The notes below the pieces were generated by a model. That model worked only from the letters and a program-made list of their open reading frames with translations, was not told the DNA's origin and did not search any database. Below are positions 11,714-23,479 of a stretch of 64,000 nucleotides of DNA, piece after piece; the stretch's first letter is position 1; every line of letters begins with the position of its first letter. The position numbers and the translations under genes were made by a program. This stretch comes from Ligustrum vulgare. Taxonomy: Eukaryota; Streptophyta; Magnoliopsida; Lamiales; Oleaceae. The stretch covers positions 41,758,129 through 41,822,128 of the forward strand of contig OY743180.1 of the NCBI GenBank assembly GCA_963555705.1, read 5' to 3'.

Positions 11714-12359
11714 TGATACTGTAAAAAATCATAACCTTGACGTGGCAGGATCTAATGATACTTGATTGCTGGAAAAGATCAATGAATTCGCCTTGGATGA
11801 CCTGCAAAAAAAGGCGAGGGGGATTCTCCCCATCTCCCCTCCGGTGTGAGAATTAGTATTCGGGAGAGAAGAAGGATATATATAACTGGAATATATGTAA
11901 AGAATGATGAATGAATATATGTGACCAAAGGAAAACCCATAACCTCCTTTAATTAAGGAATGAGTCCTTTTGCTATAAACTTACCTTTCAAGAAGAGTTC
12001 TAAATTTATAGGGATTCAGTTTTCTTTTTGTAAATTGCTTCCTTATGGATCGCGTATTGCCTTGAGGCTCAAGAATATGGCCCATTAACGAGGCCCATTG
12101 TCGAAAGAGATTATGAAGCCTGCCAGCATGGCCCATAGGCCGGGAAGAGCCGACCTCATCTTTAAGTGTTAAATCGAAGCAATAGATTGGGATGTACCCG
12201 ACCTATGTGAGACCGGGCATGTTGTTAAAGCCCAGCCCGTTATTGTTGGGTAGCGGTAAGGTCGGCTCAGTACCGACCATACTAAGGGAGCCCGGGAAAA
12301 TGAGGTCGGGTCATGGAATTTTCCTTAATTTTTAGAGAGCAGGAAAATAATACCGATCA
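11714..12359 (-). repeat. Gypsy 3' LTR (left)
   Basis: 646 bp, starting TGATACTGTAAAAAATC and ending AATACCGATCA. It is homologous along its length to 21373-22024 with several small indels. On the minus strand it is preceded by the purine-rich GGAGGCCAA, a plausible polypurine tract. Confidence 0.9.
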
Positions 12360-12694
12360 TTGGCCTCCGTGCGTCAGAGATTGGGACAAGATTTTTGGGC
12401 GGATGATAGCTGTTACATGTGATTCGTCAACTCATAGGATTTTGTCATAAAAGACTTGCTTTTAGAAAGATGGCACGTGGCAGGAGGCAACTTTTGGATT
12501 TTGAAACCTTTCCCTCCAATTTTCTGCCTATATATATGTGGTCCCCATAGCCTCATTCTTTTTACTTTGCGAAAAAGAGTGATCAGAGAACTCCTCGGGT
12601 TATCACGTCTTCTCCAACAATAACTTCTTAGTACTTAGGTAAGCTCGACCTATCTCGACCTTTCTTTTGATTTTACTATTTAATTTATAGAGTT

Positions 12695-14579
12695 ATGGCT
12701 AGGTGGGTATCAGTGGGTGATCTGAGGGAGGTGGAAGACCTAGACGAGCCATTAGAGGTCAAGCCTCTAGGTTTCTATGAACCCCCGGCTAGTCCTCGGG
12801 AACTTGAGTCTGACAGTAGGGAAGAAATTGATGACAATCCCCTGGTAGGTAGGGAGCCGAGATAGGCGACCTTGAACTTCCCACTTATTATAATAAAGTG
12901 AAAGAACATATGATCGGGGTAGACATGAGGAGGTATAGACTAGAGGAGAGGTATACAGCTAGGGTACCAGATAAGGATGAATACTCTTACCATTGCCTGG
13001 AGGGGGAAATGGTAGTGTACCACGAGGCCTTAATGGCCGGGTTAAGATTTCCTCTTCACCATTTCTTTGTTGATTCTTGCTGACCGCGAGCATATTTTCG
13101 GGTCAGCTCGCTCCCAACGGGTGTAGAATACTTGTGTATTTTTATGTCCTATGTAGGAGTCTATGGATAGAACCAACGGTCGATCTCTGTAAATGCCTTT
13201 TAGAGCTTAAGTATTTGCCCCGGTGCAATAGTTTTGTATATTTGTGCGGGAAGGGTCGGTTCGAGGTTCCCTGGGTCCCATCCTCGATCAAATATTGGAA
13301 GGAAAAGTTCTTCTTTATTAAATCAAGAGAGGGAGAAAATCTCTTCTAGCCGACCTTTAGAAGGCCAGATGTCGATAGTTTCAATAGAATAGGTAACTTG
13401 AGTGATGAGGCAGTAACTGAGCTCATGGCCAACGCGGTGAGGATATGTGATTTTGGATTATTGGACGAAAAGGCCAATGACATGGTGAATGATGACATTC
13501 TTGACCAGACCGGTCTTGACCTCCAGCCCAGTAGGGTTCGGCCTCCTCAATTACATAAATAAAAGAAACTTTTTAATGTATCTTTTTTTTTTCATGTACA
13601 TGTACCTTTGTGTGACCTAACTGTCCCCGAACCCTCTGAATTTCAGGAATGGCATTTGACTCGGAAGCATTGAAAGAGGCGGCAATGGTCAAGGCCCAAG
13701 GGGCTTGGGCCAAACGAGCTGTAGACGGGGTCACCCTGAGGCGTCCTCAAAAAAGAACCAAAACTATGCCTTCAGGGCCAGGCCAAACCTCCCAGGCCCC
13801 AGAAGATTCTCAATGGTCAAGGGTGGAAAGGCCTCCAAGAGGTCGGGCTCCCCTGCATTCCGATTTTAAGGTCAAGCCAGAGAACCCAACTCCAGCTGAC
13901 TGCAGGAGGAGAATGCAGGATTTTTTATACCTGAGCTCGGTGAAAAAATACCAGTACGAGGTGGGGCTGGATCAAGGGGTCGAGCATCTCATGAGCGCGG
14001 CATTGCATGTAAGAGTCCGGTGATTCCGGGCTCTTGGATTCCCTTTTATAGGGAGAATTTTTCTAACTCTTTATCTTGACCTGCAGATGCTCAGCATCAC
14101 TCGGTGCGTTTCTCTCCAAAGTATAGAACGAGTCGAGATGGCGAGCCATCTAGTCCACTCCGTCCAGTACGAGGTGACTCGAGCTACTTCTGCGGAGAAA
14201 GCCCTAGCGAAGACCCGAGCCGACTTGAATTAATAACCCAGGAGCGTGAGCAAGCCCGGGAAGAAAATGCCCGCTTAGTTGAAGATTTGAAGGGCCTCGG
14301 GATAGGAAACTCCAAGCTGAGGCCTCTGTAGTGGAGGCTTTCAATGGATCGAGAGAGTATAAGCTCGCCATTGGCAATTACGCACTCGAGTCGTATACTC
14401 AAGCCATTAAGCAGGCTCGAGCTTGGTGTCTGGTGAATTCTCCCAAAATTGATACCAGCCCGCTGGCAGAATTCCCCTTAGGCCCAGACGAACTGTACCT
14501 TACCCCTTTCGAGGAGGAAGAGGACTGCGAAGCTACCGAGGACGCGGAGAATGGGAGTGATCCCGAGCCTCAAACCTGA
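12695..14579 (+). pseudogene. Antisense additional ORF of Tat element (Transposase_28-like), spliced, degenerate
   Basis: It is read on the strand opposite to gag-pol. The first part (ATG at 12695, stop at 12863-12865, frames 12898-13083 and 13077-13349) contains EALMAGLRFPLHHFF and GQLAPNGCRILVYFYVLC. These are motifs of the plant family annotated as putative gypsy-type transposon (PF04195). The second part starts MAFDSEALKEAA at 13649. An intron at 14009-14086 (GTAAGA to CTGCAG) joins it to the last exon, which has a predicted helical stretch (ITQEREQAREENARLVEDL), the motif ESYTQAIKQARAWCL and an acidic tail ending at 14579. The aORF start precedes a likely further intron ending TTTCAG near 13646. 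In-frame stops show decay. Function is unknown. Confidence 0.65.
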
Positions 14580-15039
14580 CCCCTTTTCTTTTTATGTTTT
14601 GAAAACATGTACTCAACCCAGGGTATGCCCTAAGGTCTATCTGTAAACTTGATTTTGGTAAATGAACTTACATATTTCCTTTATATGTTCTCCCCTTTTA
14701 CTTGTGCTTTTTTACAAGCTGATTGTCGTTTTAAGTACACAAACCATATCTTATAAGGGAATTTTTGATATGTGCTCGGGCACGGATGAGCTCCTTACTA
14801 TATAATCAAAACCTAGGATTGATGATAATTGAATGACAAGATCGGTCACGCTCGTTCTTATGTCAAGTAACTCAAAGATTAGGTCGAGCCCATTATTTGA
14901 TGAAATTGCGAGAAATGTTTGAAGAGGTCGGGTGATGTCGACCTCTTGAATCTACGAGAAGTAATTCGCAAGACTTAGTTTACGCAAAGCAGATATTAAA
15001 CTTTTAGTTTTACGAAGGTAGGAAAATATTTATAATTTC

Positions 15040-15780
15040 TTGTCATGAGACCTTGTAAATTATTCGTGGAATAATAATTTGTAAAGTCTTACCATGAGAC
15101 ATTGTAAATTATTTGTTGGGAAATAATTTGTAACGCCTTGCCACGAGACCTTGTAAATTATTCGTGGACGAATAATTTGTAAAGTCTTACCATGAGACAT
15201 TGTAAATTATTTGTTGGGAAATAATCTATAACGCCTTACCATGAGATCTTGTAAATTATTCGTGGAAGAATAATTTGTAAAGTCTTGCCATGAGACGTTG
15301 TAAATTATTCGTTGGGAAATAATTTGTAACGTCTTACCATGAGACCTTCTCAGTGTTCTAAAACGCGGGCACAGTCGTTTTGGCAAAAAACGCGTTTCGA
15401 AATTTTTTTATCTAAAAAGCGCGCACTGTGCGCGCTTAAGCGCGTCCGATGCGGGCAACTACCTTTTTTTTTCTTTTCCTTTTTTTTTTTACTTGTTCAA
15501 GTATGGGTAAAATTTAAATCAAATATCTAGGAATTGAAAAACGCTTTTTAACGCTTTGTCACGCTTCACGCTTTTTAGAACACTGGACCTTGTAAATTAT
15601 TCGTGGAAGAATAATTTGTAAAATTTTGCCATGAGACATTGTAAATTATTTGTTGGGAAATAATTTGTAATGCCTTGCCATGAGATCTTGTAAATTATTT
15701 GTGGAAGAATAATTTGTAAAGTCTTACCATGAGACATTGTAAATTATTTGTTGGGAAATAACTTGTAAAGTCACGAGGAT
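15040..15780. repeat. Tandem repeat block in gypsy 3' region
   Basis: Alternating near-identical sub-units (CTTGTAAATTATTCGTGGAAGAATAATTTGTAA and CATTGTAAATTATTTGTTGGGAAATAATTTGTAA style, about 45 bp each, higher-order period about 90 bp) run from about 15040 to 15775. They are interrupted only by the hAT MITE at 15351-15585. The shared TTGTAAATTATT core links it to the 89-bp array at 3785-4615 in the sister fragment, though the units have diverged. Confidence 0.85.
15351..15585. mobile_element. hAT-type MITE, family 1, copy 2 (235 bp)
   Basis: The ends are CAGTGTTCTAAAA and TTTTTAGAACACTG, with 8-bp flanks GACCTTCT and GACCTTGT (one mismatch). It is inserted in the tandem repeat block and so is younger than the array. 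The interior is rich in CGCG and GCGC motifs and long T tracts, with no coding capacity. Confidence 0.85.
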
Positions 15781-16171
15781 GACCTTTTAAGTTATTTCAA
15801 GATTTGGTCTTCTAGTGCTCACTCCTCAGAAGAAACACTTTTATTGAACGGGACTGAACGATGGGCCTCATTAAAACCTTACCCAGAAAAACCATGTGGG
15901 AAAAAATCTGGATAAGGAAAAAGAGTACCCGTCCCTGACACTGAAAGAAAGAACAATGGGCACGCAGGCCCGACCTTAACAATTATTGATGGACGTGCAA
16001 GTCCGGAGATAAAAAGATAAAATGGGTGCGCAAACCCGACTCTTCTACAACTAGATGACTTTGACCTTTAAAGGAAACGTGATTACTTGTAATATGGCTT
16101 CAAATTTTCCACATTCCATGGCCTAGGAAGAGATCTTGAATCCATCGTGCGGAGGCTATATGAGCCCTTTC

Positions 16172-17399
16172 CTACCTTTTAGATGACTTCGTACGGTCCC
16201 TCCCAAATAGGTCCAAGTTTCCCTGGTTGATGTCGGCAACCTCGCTTCGACGAAGGACAAGATCTCCCATTCTGAATTCTCTCTTCTTCAATCGGATATT
16301 GAATTTCTTGGTCATGGCCTGCTGATAAGCCACTATTCTCAATGATGCATTTCCCCTGACTTCTTCCAGAAGATCGAGACTTTCTCTTTGTCCCTCAATC
16401 TGGTCGGGTGATACCGTAGCCATTGTACGGAAGCTCGGAATTGTTACTTCTACTGGAACAACAGCTTCCATCCCAAAGGGCAAGCGTGAATGGCGTATCC
16501 CCTGTTACAGTTTTGAATGTTGTTCGGTTGGTCCAAAGTATTTTTGGGAGGAGGTCGGGCCAATCACCCTTGGCAATGTCAAGGCGAGTTCTCAAGTCTT
16601 GCAAGATGAGTCTGTTCGTAACTTCAGCTAACCCATTACTCTGTGGGTGCAAAACGGAAGTCAACCTGTGTTCTATTCCTAGGTTCCTGCAGAATTGTTT
16701 GAAGGCTTGACACTCGAACTGATGCCCGTTATCAGTGATTAATGTCTTAGGAAGACCAAAACGGAAGATTACCGACTTCCACACAAATGCCTCCAACTTT
16801 TGTTCTGTGATTACAGCCAGCGGTTCTGCTTCCACCCATTTTGCGAAATATTCCACAGCAACTGCTAAGAATTTGACCTGACCCCGAGCTATGGGGAATG
16901 GCCCAAGTATGTCAATTCCCCATTGAGCGAAAGGATATGGGCACATAATTGAGGATAGTTCTTCAACGGGTTGATGTAATCGGGCTGCGAATCTTTGGCA
17001 CTTGTCGCAAGCTTTCACATAATTGAGTGTGTCCTTCTTCATGGTTGGCCAATAGTATCTGTATCGCATCAACTTCAATACCAGAGCTCTTGCTCCCTGG
17101 TGTCCTCCACAAATTCCTTCATGAACCTCGGCCATAGCAAGGGCTGCCTCTTTCGGAGTTAGGCATCGCATGTAAGGAAGTGTGAAACTTCGATGGAACA
17201 AGGTATTCTGTAACAAGGTATACCTCGGGGCCCTTGCTTTGATTCTTCTTGCTTCTGCCTTGTCATACGGAAACTTTCCTGATGTTAAATACTCAATGAT
17301 CGGATCCATCCAACTGAGTTCATGATCTGAAATATCCATAACATCGGGCTGATGTGTAATACTGGGCTCATGAAGAGTTCGCACGAATACGGTTCTCTC
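16172..17399 (-). pseudogene. Gypsy integrase (frameshifted)
   Basis: Part of the pol polyprotein and responsible for inserting element cDNA. The N-terminal zinc motif is visible (EVHEGICGGHQ then CDKCQ). The catalytic core shows all three acidic residues, in GIDILGPF, ITDNGHQF and LAEVTNR. The frame runs on from RNase H through one TAA at 17400-17402. Near 16480 it shifts frame and continues as FGMEAVVPVEVTIPSF to 16172. No chromodomain is visible, in line with the Tat lineage. It is not functional as it stands. Confidence 0.88.
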
Positions 17400-19082
17400 T
17401 TAGTGGTCAAGATTGGGAAAAGTTAATCTTGACAGAGCATCTGCTTTGTGATTGGCGGACCTTGGGATTTTGTCTATGTGGCAAGACTTGAACTTCATTT
17501 GCAAGTCCAAAACTATCATTCTGTAAGACGACATTTTTTCATCTTTTGCTTCAAAAGTGCCATTCACCTGCTCTACCACCAACTGTGAATCACTTAAGAC
17601 TTTGACATGCTCGACCCATAGATGTTGAGCTGCTTGAAGTCCGGCGATGACAGCTTCATACTCTGCATCATTATTAGTTGCTAGGAAATCAAACCTTATT
17701 GCACACTGAATTTCCATTGTGCCATCATCTTTCTTTAGTATGATTTCGGCCCCCGAGCCTGCGGCATTCGACGCTCCATCTACTTGCAAAGTCCATGTGG
17801 CATCTTCCCTGTCATGACCTGTTGGCCCCCGAGGTCTTGGGACGAGTTCGGCGACGAAGTCAGCCAAGACCTGTGCTTTTATAGAAGGCCGGGATTTGAA
17901 CTCATCGTCATATTCCCAGAGCTCGATTGACCATTTGAGTAAACGACCAGAGACGTCCGGTTTCTGCAAGATCTGTTTTAAGGGCTGATTTGTGAGGACC
18001 GTTATGGAATGGGCTTGAAAGTAAGGTCTTAACTTTCTTGCTGCTGTAACCAAGGCAAGTACGAGCTGTTCTGCTAATGTATATCGGGTTTCTGCGTCCA
18101 ACATCATCTTGCTGACGTAATATACCGATTTTTGGGCCTTCCCTTCCTCTTTAACCAAAACGACGCTCACAGCAAGATCTGACACCGCTAGATACAAGAA
18201 CAGACTGTCCCCTGGATTTGGCTTTACCAATATTGGAGGAGTACCCAAATATTCCTTCAACTTCCTGGAGGAGATCTCGCACTCCTCGTCCCATCTGAAG
18301 TCTTTGTTTCCTCTGAGAGTTTTGAAGAAGGGAAAACATTTGTCCGCTGCTCTTGACATAAATCGGCCCAATACTGCCACTCTCCCTGTAAGCTTCTGTA
18401 CTTCCCTGATATTTCTGGGAGGTTCCATTGATGTTAGGGCCAAAATTTTATCTGGATTAACTTCGATGCCTCTCTGGATGATCATGAATCCCAAAAACTT
18501 TCCCGAGCTTACTCCGGAGGCGTACTTGGCGGGATTCAGTTTCATCCGATGTTCTCTGAGTCTACAGAATATGTCCTCTAGGTCAGCAATGTGGTCTTTC
18601 TTTGTTGAGCTTTTTACGACCATGTCATCAACGTAGACTTCAATGTTCAGCCCGATGTGTTTAGAGAAGACCATGTTCACCAACCTTTGATAAGTAGCTC
18701 CGGAATTCTTCAATCCAAAGGGCATGACCTTATAGAAATATATTCCTTCATCTACCATAAAGGAAGTTTTTTCCTGATCTTCATGTGCCATCCGAATCTG
18801 ATGATATCCCGAGAATGCGTCGAGGAAGCTGTAAAGCTCAGAACCTGATGTGGAATCCACTAATCCGTCGATCCTGGGAAGAGGATTACTGTCTTTTGGA
18901 TATGCTTTGTTCAAATCTGTGGAATCTATACAAACTCTCCACTTTCCATTCGACTTCTTCACCAAGACCACATTAGCTAGCCATTCTGGATACTTAACCT
19001 CCTTGATGAATCCTGCTTTCAAGAGTTTATCCACTTCTTCTTTTATTATCTGCCTCTTTTCTGTGACAAACTATCTTCTTCG
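17400..19082 (-). pseudogene. Gypsy reverse transcriptase with two RNase H domains
   Basis: The 544-aa open stretch (17400-19034) has RT with LDAFSGYHQI and the active site YVDD at about residues 134-137. A Ty3-type RNase H follows at about 270-375. A second, archaeal-type RNase H lies at about 412-540, with catalytic acidic positions in QVDGAS, NDAEYEAV, LSDSQLVV and NHKADALS. A stop at 19071-19073 separates its N-terminal edge from the longer open stretch. Two RNase H domains point to the Tat lineage. It acts in virus-like particles to make cDNA; here it is cut off from gag-protease by stops. Confidence 0.9.
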
Positions 19083-20051
19083 CTATTTTACGGGCTTCTT
19101 GTCTGTCATGACGTTAAGCCTGTGCTCAACGAGCGCGGGGTCAATCTCGGGCATATCTTCAACGCTCCATGCGAATATGTCAATATTTCTTCTTAAACAT
19201 TGTGACAGCTCTTTCTTCATCAATTTGGGGAGTTCTTTTCCGATCGTGAAACTCTTCCCTTCTGAAACCTGAACCTCTTCTAGCTCTTCTATTGTTGACA
19301 TGCGTTCTTCCATAGGAAGTTCAATTGAAATCAAATCCGTTCTATTCTTCCCAATACAACTGATATAACAGCTTCTAGCCACTGATTGATTCCCTTGTAC
19401 TATTTCTATGCCTGCGGAAGTCGGGAACTTGATTTCCAGGTGATATGTCGATACTATTGCTTTCAAGCTGTTTAGGAACGGTCTTCCCAAGATAGCATTG
19501 TAGGCCATAGGGGTCTTGACGACCTGGAATAGAATCATTTTTGTTACTTGCTTCTCCTCTGATCCAAGTGAAGTAGGAAGGTCAATTAGGCCTTCGGGTT
19601 TCATTGTTCCTCCATCAAAGCAAGTTAGAGGAGTAATGACCTGTCGAAGCCGATCTCGGGAGAGTTGCATTTTGTTGAAGGCTTCCAAGGAAAGGACATT
19701 GGTTGCACTTCCGTTGTCAACTAGCACCCTTCTTACATCAAAATTTACGATTTTGGTACTTATGACAACGAAATCGTCATGGGGATATGAAATTCCTTCC
19801 ATATCAGCACTGCTGAAGCTGATGTTGTTTGAAATTTCACGGTCGTGCTCTTTTGACCTTTCCTCCTGATCAACTAATGTCCGTGCATAATTCTTCCTTG
19901 CGTTATTTGAATCACCTCCGGAAGCTATTCCCCCAACGATAAAGTTAATGGTGCCAGGGGATCTATTTTTCTCCTCCCCTTTTCCATGCTCTTTATAGTC
20001 TTTCTTTATGTAGTGCCCCAGGAAGCCTCTTTTTATGAGGGCTTCTATCTC
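19083..20051 (-). pseudogene. Gypsy aspartic protease region
   Basis: In frame with gag, after a TAG at 20052-20054. The retropepsin active site is present as LVDNGSATNVL (DNGS rather than the usual DSGS or DTGS), followed by the flap-like AYNAILGRPFLN. The frame ends in TAG at 19083-19085, within a KPVK motif that normally continues into RT. It would cleave the Gag-Pol precursor. Confidence 0.82.
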
Positions 20052-21371
20052 CTATTTTATTGTTCTGCACTCATCCGTGGTATGACCCGGGCTCTTGTGA
20101 AAGTCACAATACTTATGTCGATTCTTTTTGTCGATCTTCCCCTTGATAAGCTTGGGCCAACGCAAGTCCTCGCGCCCCTTGATTTCCATGAGAATGTGGG
20201 ATCCAGGCGCATTTAATGGAATTAAACTCTGATGCCCATAGTTATTTCCCTTCGTGTTAGGCCGGGAAGAATTCTTTTCATCCTCTTGCCTCGATCTCTT
20301 ATTCCCTTGCCTTACGGATTGTGAAGATTGTGCTACTGTCCCACGCACTTGATCCTGTGCCCGAACTGACAACAGTGTTTCCTCCATATTTATGTACTTC
20401 TCTGCTCTTCTGAGAAGTTCTGTGACATTCAAGGGTGGATTCTTGGACAAGGACATTCTGAATTCCGGACCTCGAATAGCCAAGGTCAGGGCTGAAATGG
20501 CTGATGAGATGTGAAGATCCGGAATCTGAAGTCTTTCAGCGTTAAAGCGTGTCATGAACTCTCGCAGTGTTTCATTCTGTCTTTGCCTTAACTGCATGAA
20601 GGAAGAGGCAGTTTTCTTGATCCTTTTGCTACTTTCAAATAAAGCCATGAATTTCTCAGTAAGATCAGCGACGGAAGAGATGGACCCTGGGGGTATTGTT
20701 GAAAACCAGTCTCGGGCTGAATTTGTTAAGGTTTGTGGGAACGCCTTACACAAAATCTGATCGGGAGCATTCTGCATGTCCATGACATCAGTGTAGGTGT
20801 TCAAGTGGTTGTTAGGATATGTTGTTCCATCATATTCCTTTATCTGAGGATATTTAAATCTTTCCGGTAAGGGAAATGATGTTATTTCAGGAGTAAAGGG
20901 GGTTCTTCTTATGAATGATGTTCGACCTTGTGTATTCTGCCGTATTGCATCAACAATTCCTTCCTGAATGAGTCTTGAGAGCTCTTGTTGTGTCAAGTTG
21001 GCAGATCCCTCAGTCATGGGATGGGCACCCCCGATTCCTGGGGAGTTGTCAGTTATGGGATTAAGTGGCCTGCGATCTTCCCTGGGAATCGTGCTTGGAG
21101 TGTCGGGTTGCGCTTGATGATTATTCTGTTGTTGAAGAGCTTGACGGAGTTCACAGAGCTGCTGCTGAAGTTCGTTGAAATTTTCCCGACTAGCAGGTTC
21201 ATTGTCTGGAGGGATTTCTGGGTTTTGTTCTTCCCCAACATCTTGAAGAGGTGGAGGATTTTCCTCCTCAGTCGAAGTATTGGCCGGAAAGGGTTGACCA
21301 GTGGATGCAGAGGGACGACCTTGACGTCTATTAACATGGTTGATTGTATCTCTTGCCACAGATGGCGCCAA
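20052..21371 (-). pseudogene. Gypsy Gag (capsid-nucleocapsid), 439 aa
   Basis: The start ATG follows directly on the PBS. An acidic, Pro/Gln-rich N-terminal third is followed by a retrotrans_gag domain at about 175-310 (YDGTTYPNNHLNTY, TLTNSARDWF, LREFMTRFNAE). The C-terminus has a zinc-finger-like CDFHKSPGHTTDEC. It forms the virus-like particle. The TAG at 20052 seems to be a nonsense change, because the same frame continues directly into protease without any overlap or slippery site that I can see. Confidence 0.88.
21356..21370 (-). other. Gypsy primer-binding site
   Basis: On the minus strand TGGCGCCATCTGTGG lies two bases inside the 5' LTR. A TGGCGCC start is typical of plant gypsy elements. 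I have not assigned the tRNA. Confidence 0.75.
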
Positions 21372-21372
21372 T

Positions 21373-22024
21373 TGATGCTGTAAAAAATCCTAACCTTGAC
21401 GTGACATGATCTGATGATACTTGATTGCTGGAAAAGATTAATGAATTCACCTTGGATGACCTGCAAAAAAGGCGAGAATGGTTCTCCCCTTCCCCCCTCC
21501 AGTGTGAGAATTAGTATTCGGGAGAGAAGTAGAAAATATATAACTTGAATATATGTAAAGAATGATGAATGAATATATGTGACCAAATGAGCTGTATTTA
21601 TGGGGCTGAAAAAGCCCATAACTTCATTTAATTAAGGAATGAGTCCTTTTGCTATAAACTTACCTTTTAAGAAGAGTTCTAAACTTATAGGGATTCAGTT
21701 TCCTTTTTTTAAAGTGTTTCCTTATGGATCGCGTATTTCCTTGAGGCTCAAGAATATGGCCCATTGTCGAAAGAGATTATGAAGCCTGCCAGCATGGCCA
21801 ATAGGCTGGGAAGAGCCGACCTCATCTTTAAGTGTTAAATCGAAGTAATAGATTGGGATGTACCCGACCTATGTGAGACCGGGCATGTCGTTAAAGCGCA
21901 GCCCGTTATTGTTGAGTGGCGATAAGGTCGGCTCAGTACCGACCATACTAAGGGAGCCCGGGCAAATGAGGTTAGTCAAGGAATTTTCCTTAATTTTTAG
22001 AGAGCAGGAAAATAATACCGATCA
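21373..22024 (-). repeat. Gypsy 5' LTR (right)
   Basis: 652 bp, pairing with 11714-12359. It carries an extra GAGCTGTATTTATGGGGCTG-type insertion and other small differences from the left LTR. It is followed by target duplication CTCCA at 22025-22029. Confidence 0.9.
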
Positions 22025-22029
22025 CTCCA

Positions 22030-22166
22030 TTTCCTTTACTTTCTCGACTTTGAGATTATTTCTGAAATATAAACAAATAATATTAAAATAAATAGTAAAT
22101 ATTCTTAAACAAACAGATAAAATCCTTCTTTTAGGATAGAAATAAGTGTATAAAATACATTTATCA
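22030..22166 (-). repeat. LARD 5' LTR, remaining part after gypsy insertion
   Basis: Continues the LTR broken at 11713. TTTCCTTTACTTTCTCGAC to the terminal TTTATCA matches 6233-6369 closely. Confidence 0.8.
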
Positions 22167-23460
22167 GCCACGTTACCTTTAACCGACTAATCAAGACGCA
22201 TCAAATTGCAACAAAAGTGACATGGCACCACGTGCATATCTATTTACCATATAACAAATTCCGTTACGAAAGTTAAGTTAATAACCATTGTCCAACATAT
22301 TAATAAGTCCAGTAATCAAAACTCGACACTTGAAAATCCAGTGATGAGTCAAAAACATATACATAAGTTCAACGATTATTGAAACAATTAACACATAAGT
22401 TTAGTGACTAAAACTTAACACTTTAGACTTTGGTGATCAGTTGAAGACATAAACATGAGTTTAGTGACCTAAATTCGACACTTTAAATTTCAGTTGAATC
22501 AAAAACTTAGAATGGAAGGAGGAAGATATTATTAAAAGAACTGAAAATATATTTAAATTTTTTTTTTTTGTAGAAATCTCTCAATATCTTGGGATGAATG
22601 AAATACATTTTTTGAAATTTTATTTTTGTACTTTTTGCTTGAAAATTAGTGGATTAGTTACCAGCATTTTAAACTATAAGCTAATTTCTAATTTTCAAGT
22701 GGACAGTTTGAGCATATTTGGCAGAGTTTAAAGAATTATTTAAGTTAATAAAACATATTTTTTATCCATATATTTCATATTACAAATAACTATATTCACT
22801 TATTATCAAAAATAATTTATAAGACCCTCAACTTAATAACACTACAAAACAATCACTTTGAAAACTTGACATCTCGGCCCAATCAATGACTCAAACTTTG
22901 TTTAGAAAATAAATTTAAAATTTCAAAAAAATTTGACTTGATGTTGCCTGTCGCCAAGATAGTACACTTAGCATGATTCTGTTTGAATTGCTCGATCATT
23001 TTATTTACACATCTCATAGAACCTGTAATTTACTATTTAATCCACACATTACATATGACACATTTCTTATAACTAGTGTTAGTCGTGCTTCGCACTGAAG
23101 TAATTATTGGTAATATTTTTTAAACGTGTATGAATGCAGAAATGTGAAATATTTTTGGTGTGCTTGTATTTTCACTATGCTTGTGTAGAGATGCTTATAT
23201 TTTTATTTTTAGTAACTGTGAAATGCAAACATTTGATGGAATTATTACTGTAAACCTTTTTGACTTGTATAACTTTGTAAGTATTATCTGACAAAATTTA
23301 TTGGAAGAAGATATTATAATTTTTGTCTTATTCACCTTGTACATAGGTGTAGCAGTGGTGTGTATTTAATTTTTGTACCGGTCCCCTACTGGAGTCTATA
23401 TAGTGTGCATGTCGGTGTATATTTTGTAGCATAAAGAGGGTAACCAGTGTGAAGTTTGTA
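22167..23460. other. No gene recognised
   Basis: AT-rich sequence. At 22306-22505 there is a loose, degenerate repeat of about 60 bp (AGTTTAGTGAC..AAA.T..ACACTTT motifs). No open frame has a recognised domain. Confidence 0.5.
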
Positions 23461-23479
23461 GTAATATATTTGTCCTCAT

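Larger units (their letters stand above)
11714..22024 (-). mobile_element. Full-length, decayed Tat-type Ty3-gypsy retrotransposon (10.3 kb)
   Basis: LTRs lie at 11714-12359 and 21373-22024, with a perfect 5-bp target duplication CTCCA at 11709-11713 and 22025-22029. The minus-strand order is PBS, gag, protease, RT, RNase H, a second RNase H, integrase. Tandem repeats and a plus-strand antisense gene follow before the 3' LTR. The duplicated RNase H and the antisense ORF are hallmarks of the Tat lineage. Coding is broken by in-frame stops at 20052, 19083, 19071 and 17400 and by a frameshift near 16480. The LTRs differ by substitutions and indels, so the insertion is not recent. Confidence 0.9.

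Noticed and set aside
18304..19272. Long plus-strand frames over the gypsy RT
   Set aside because: Mirror frames of the minus-strand pol gene, without independent protein features. The same holds for plus-strand frames over 37598-38801 and 20985-21383.
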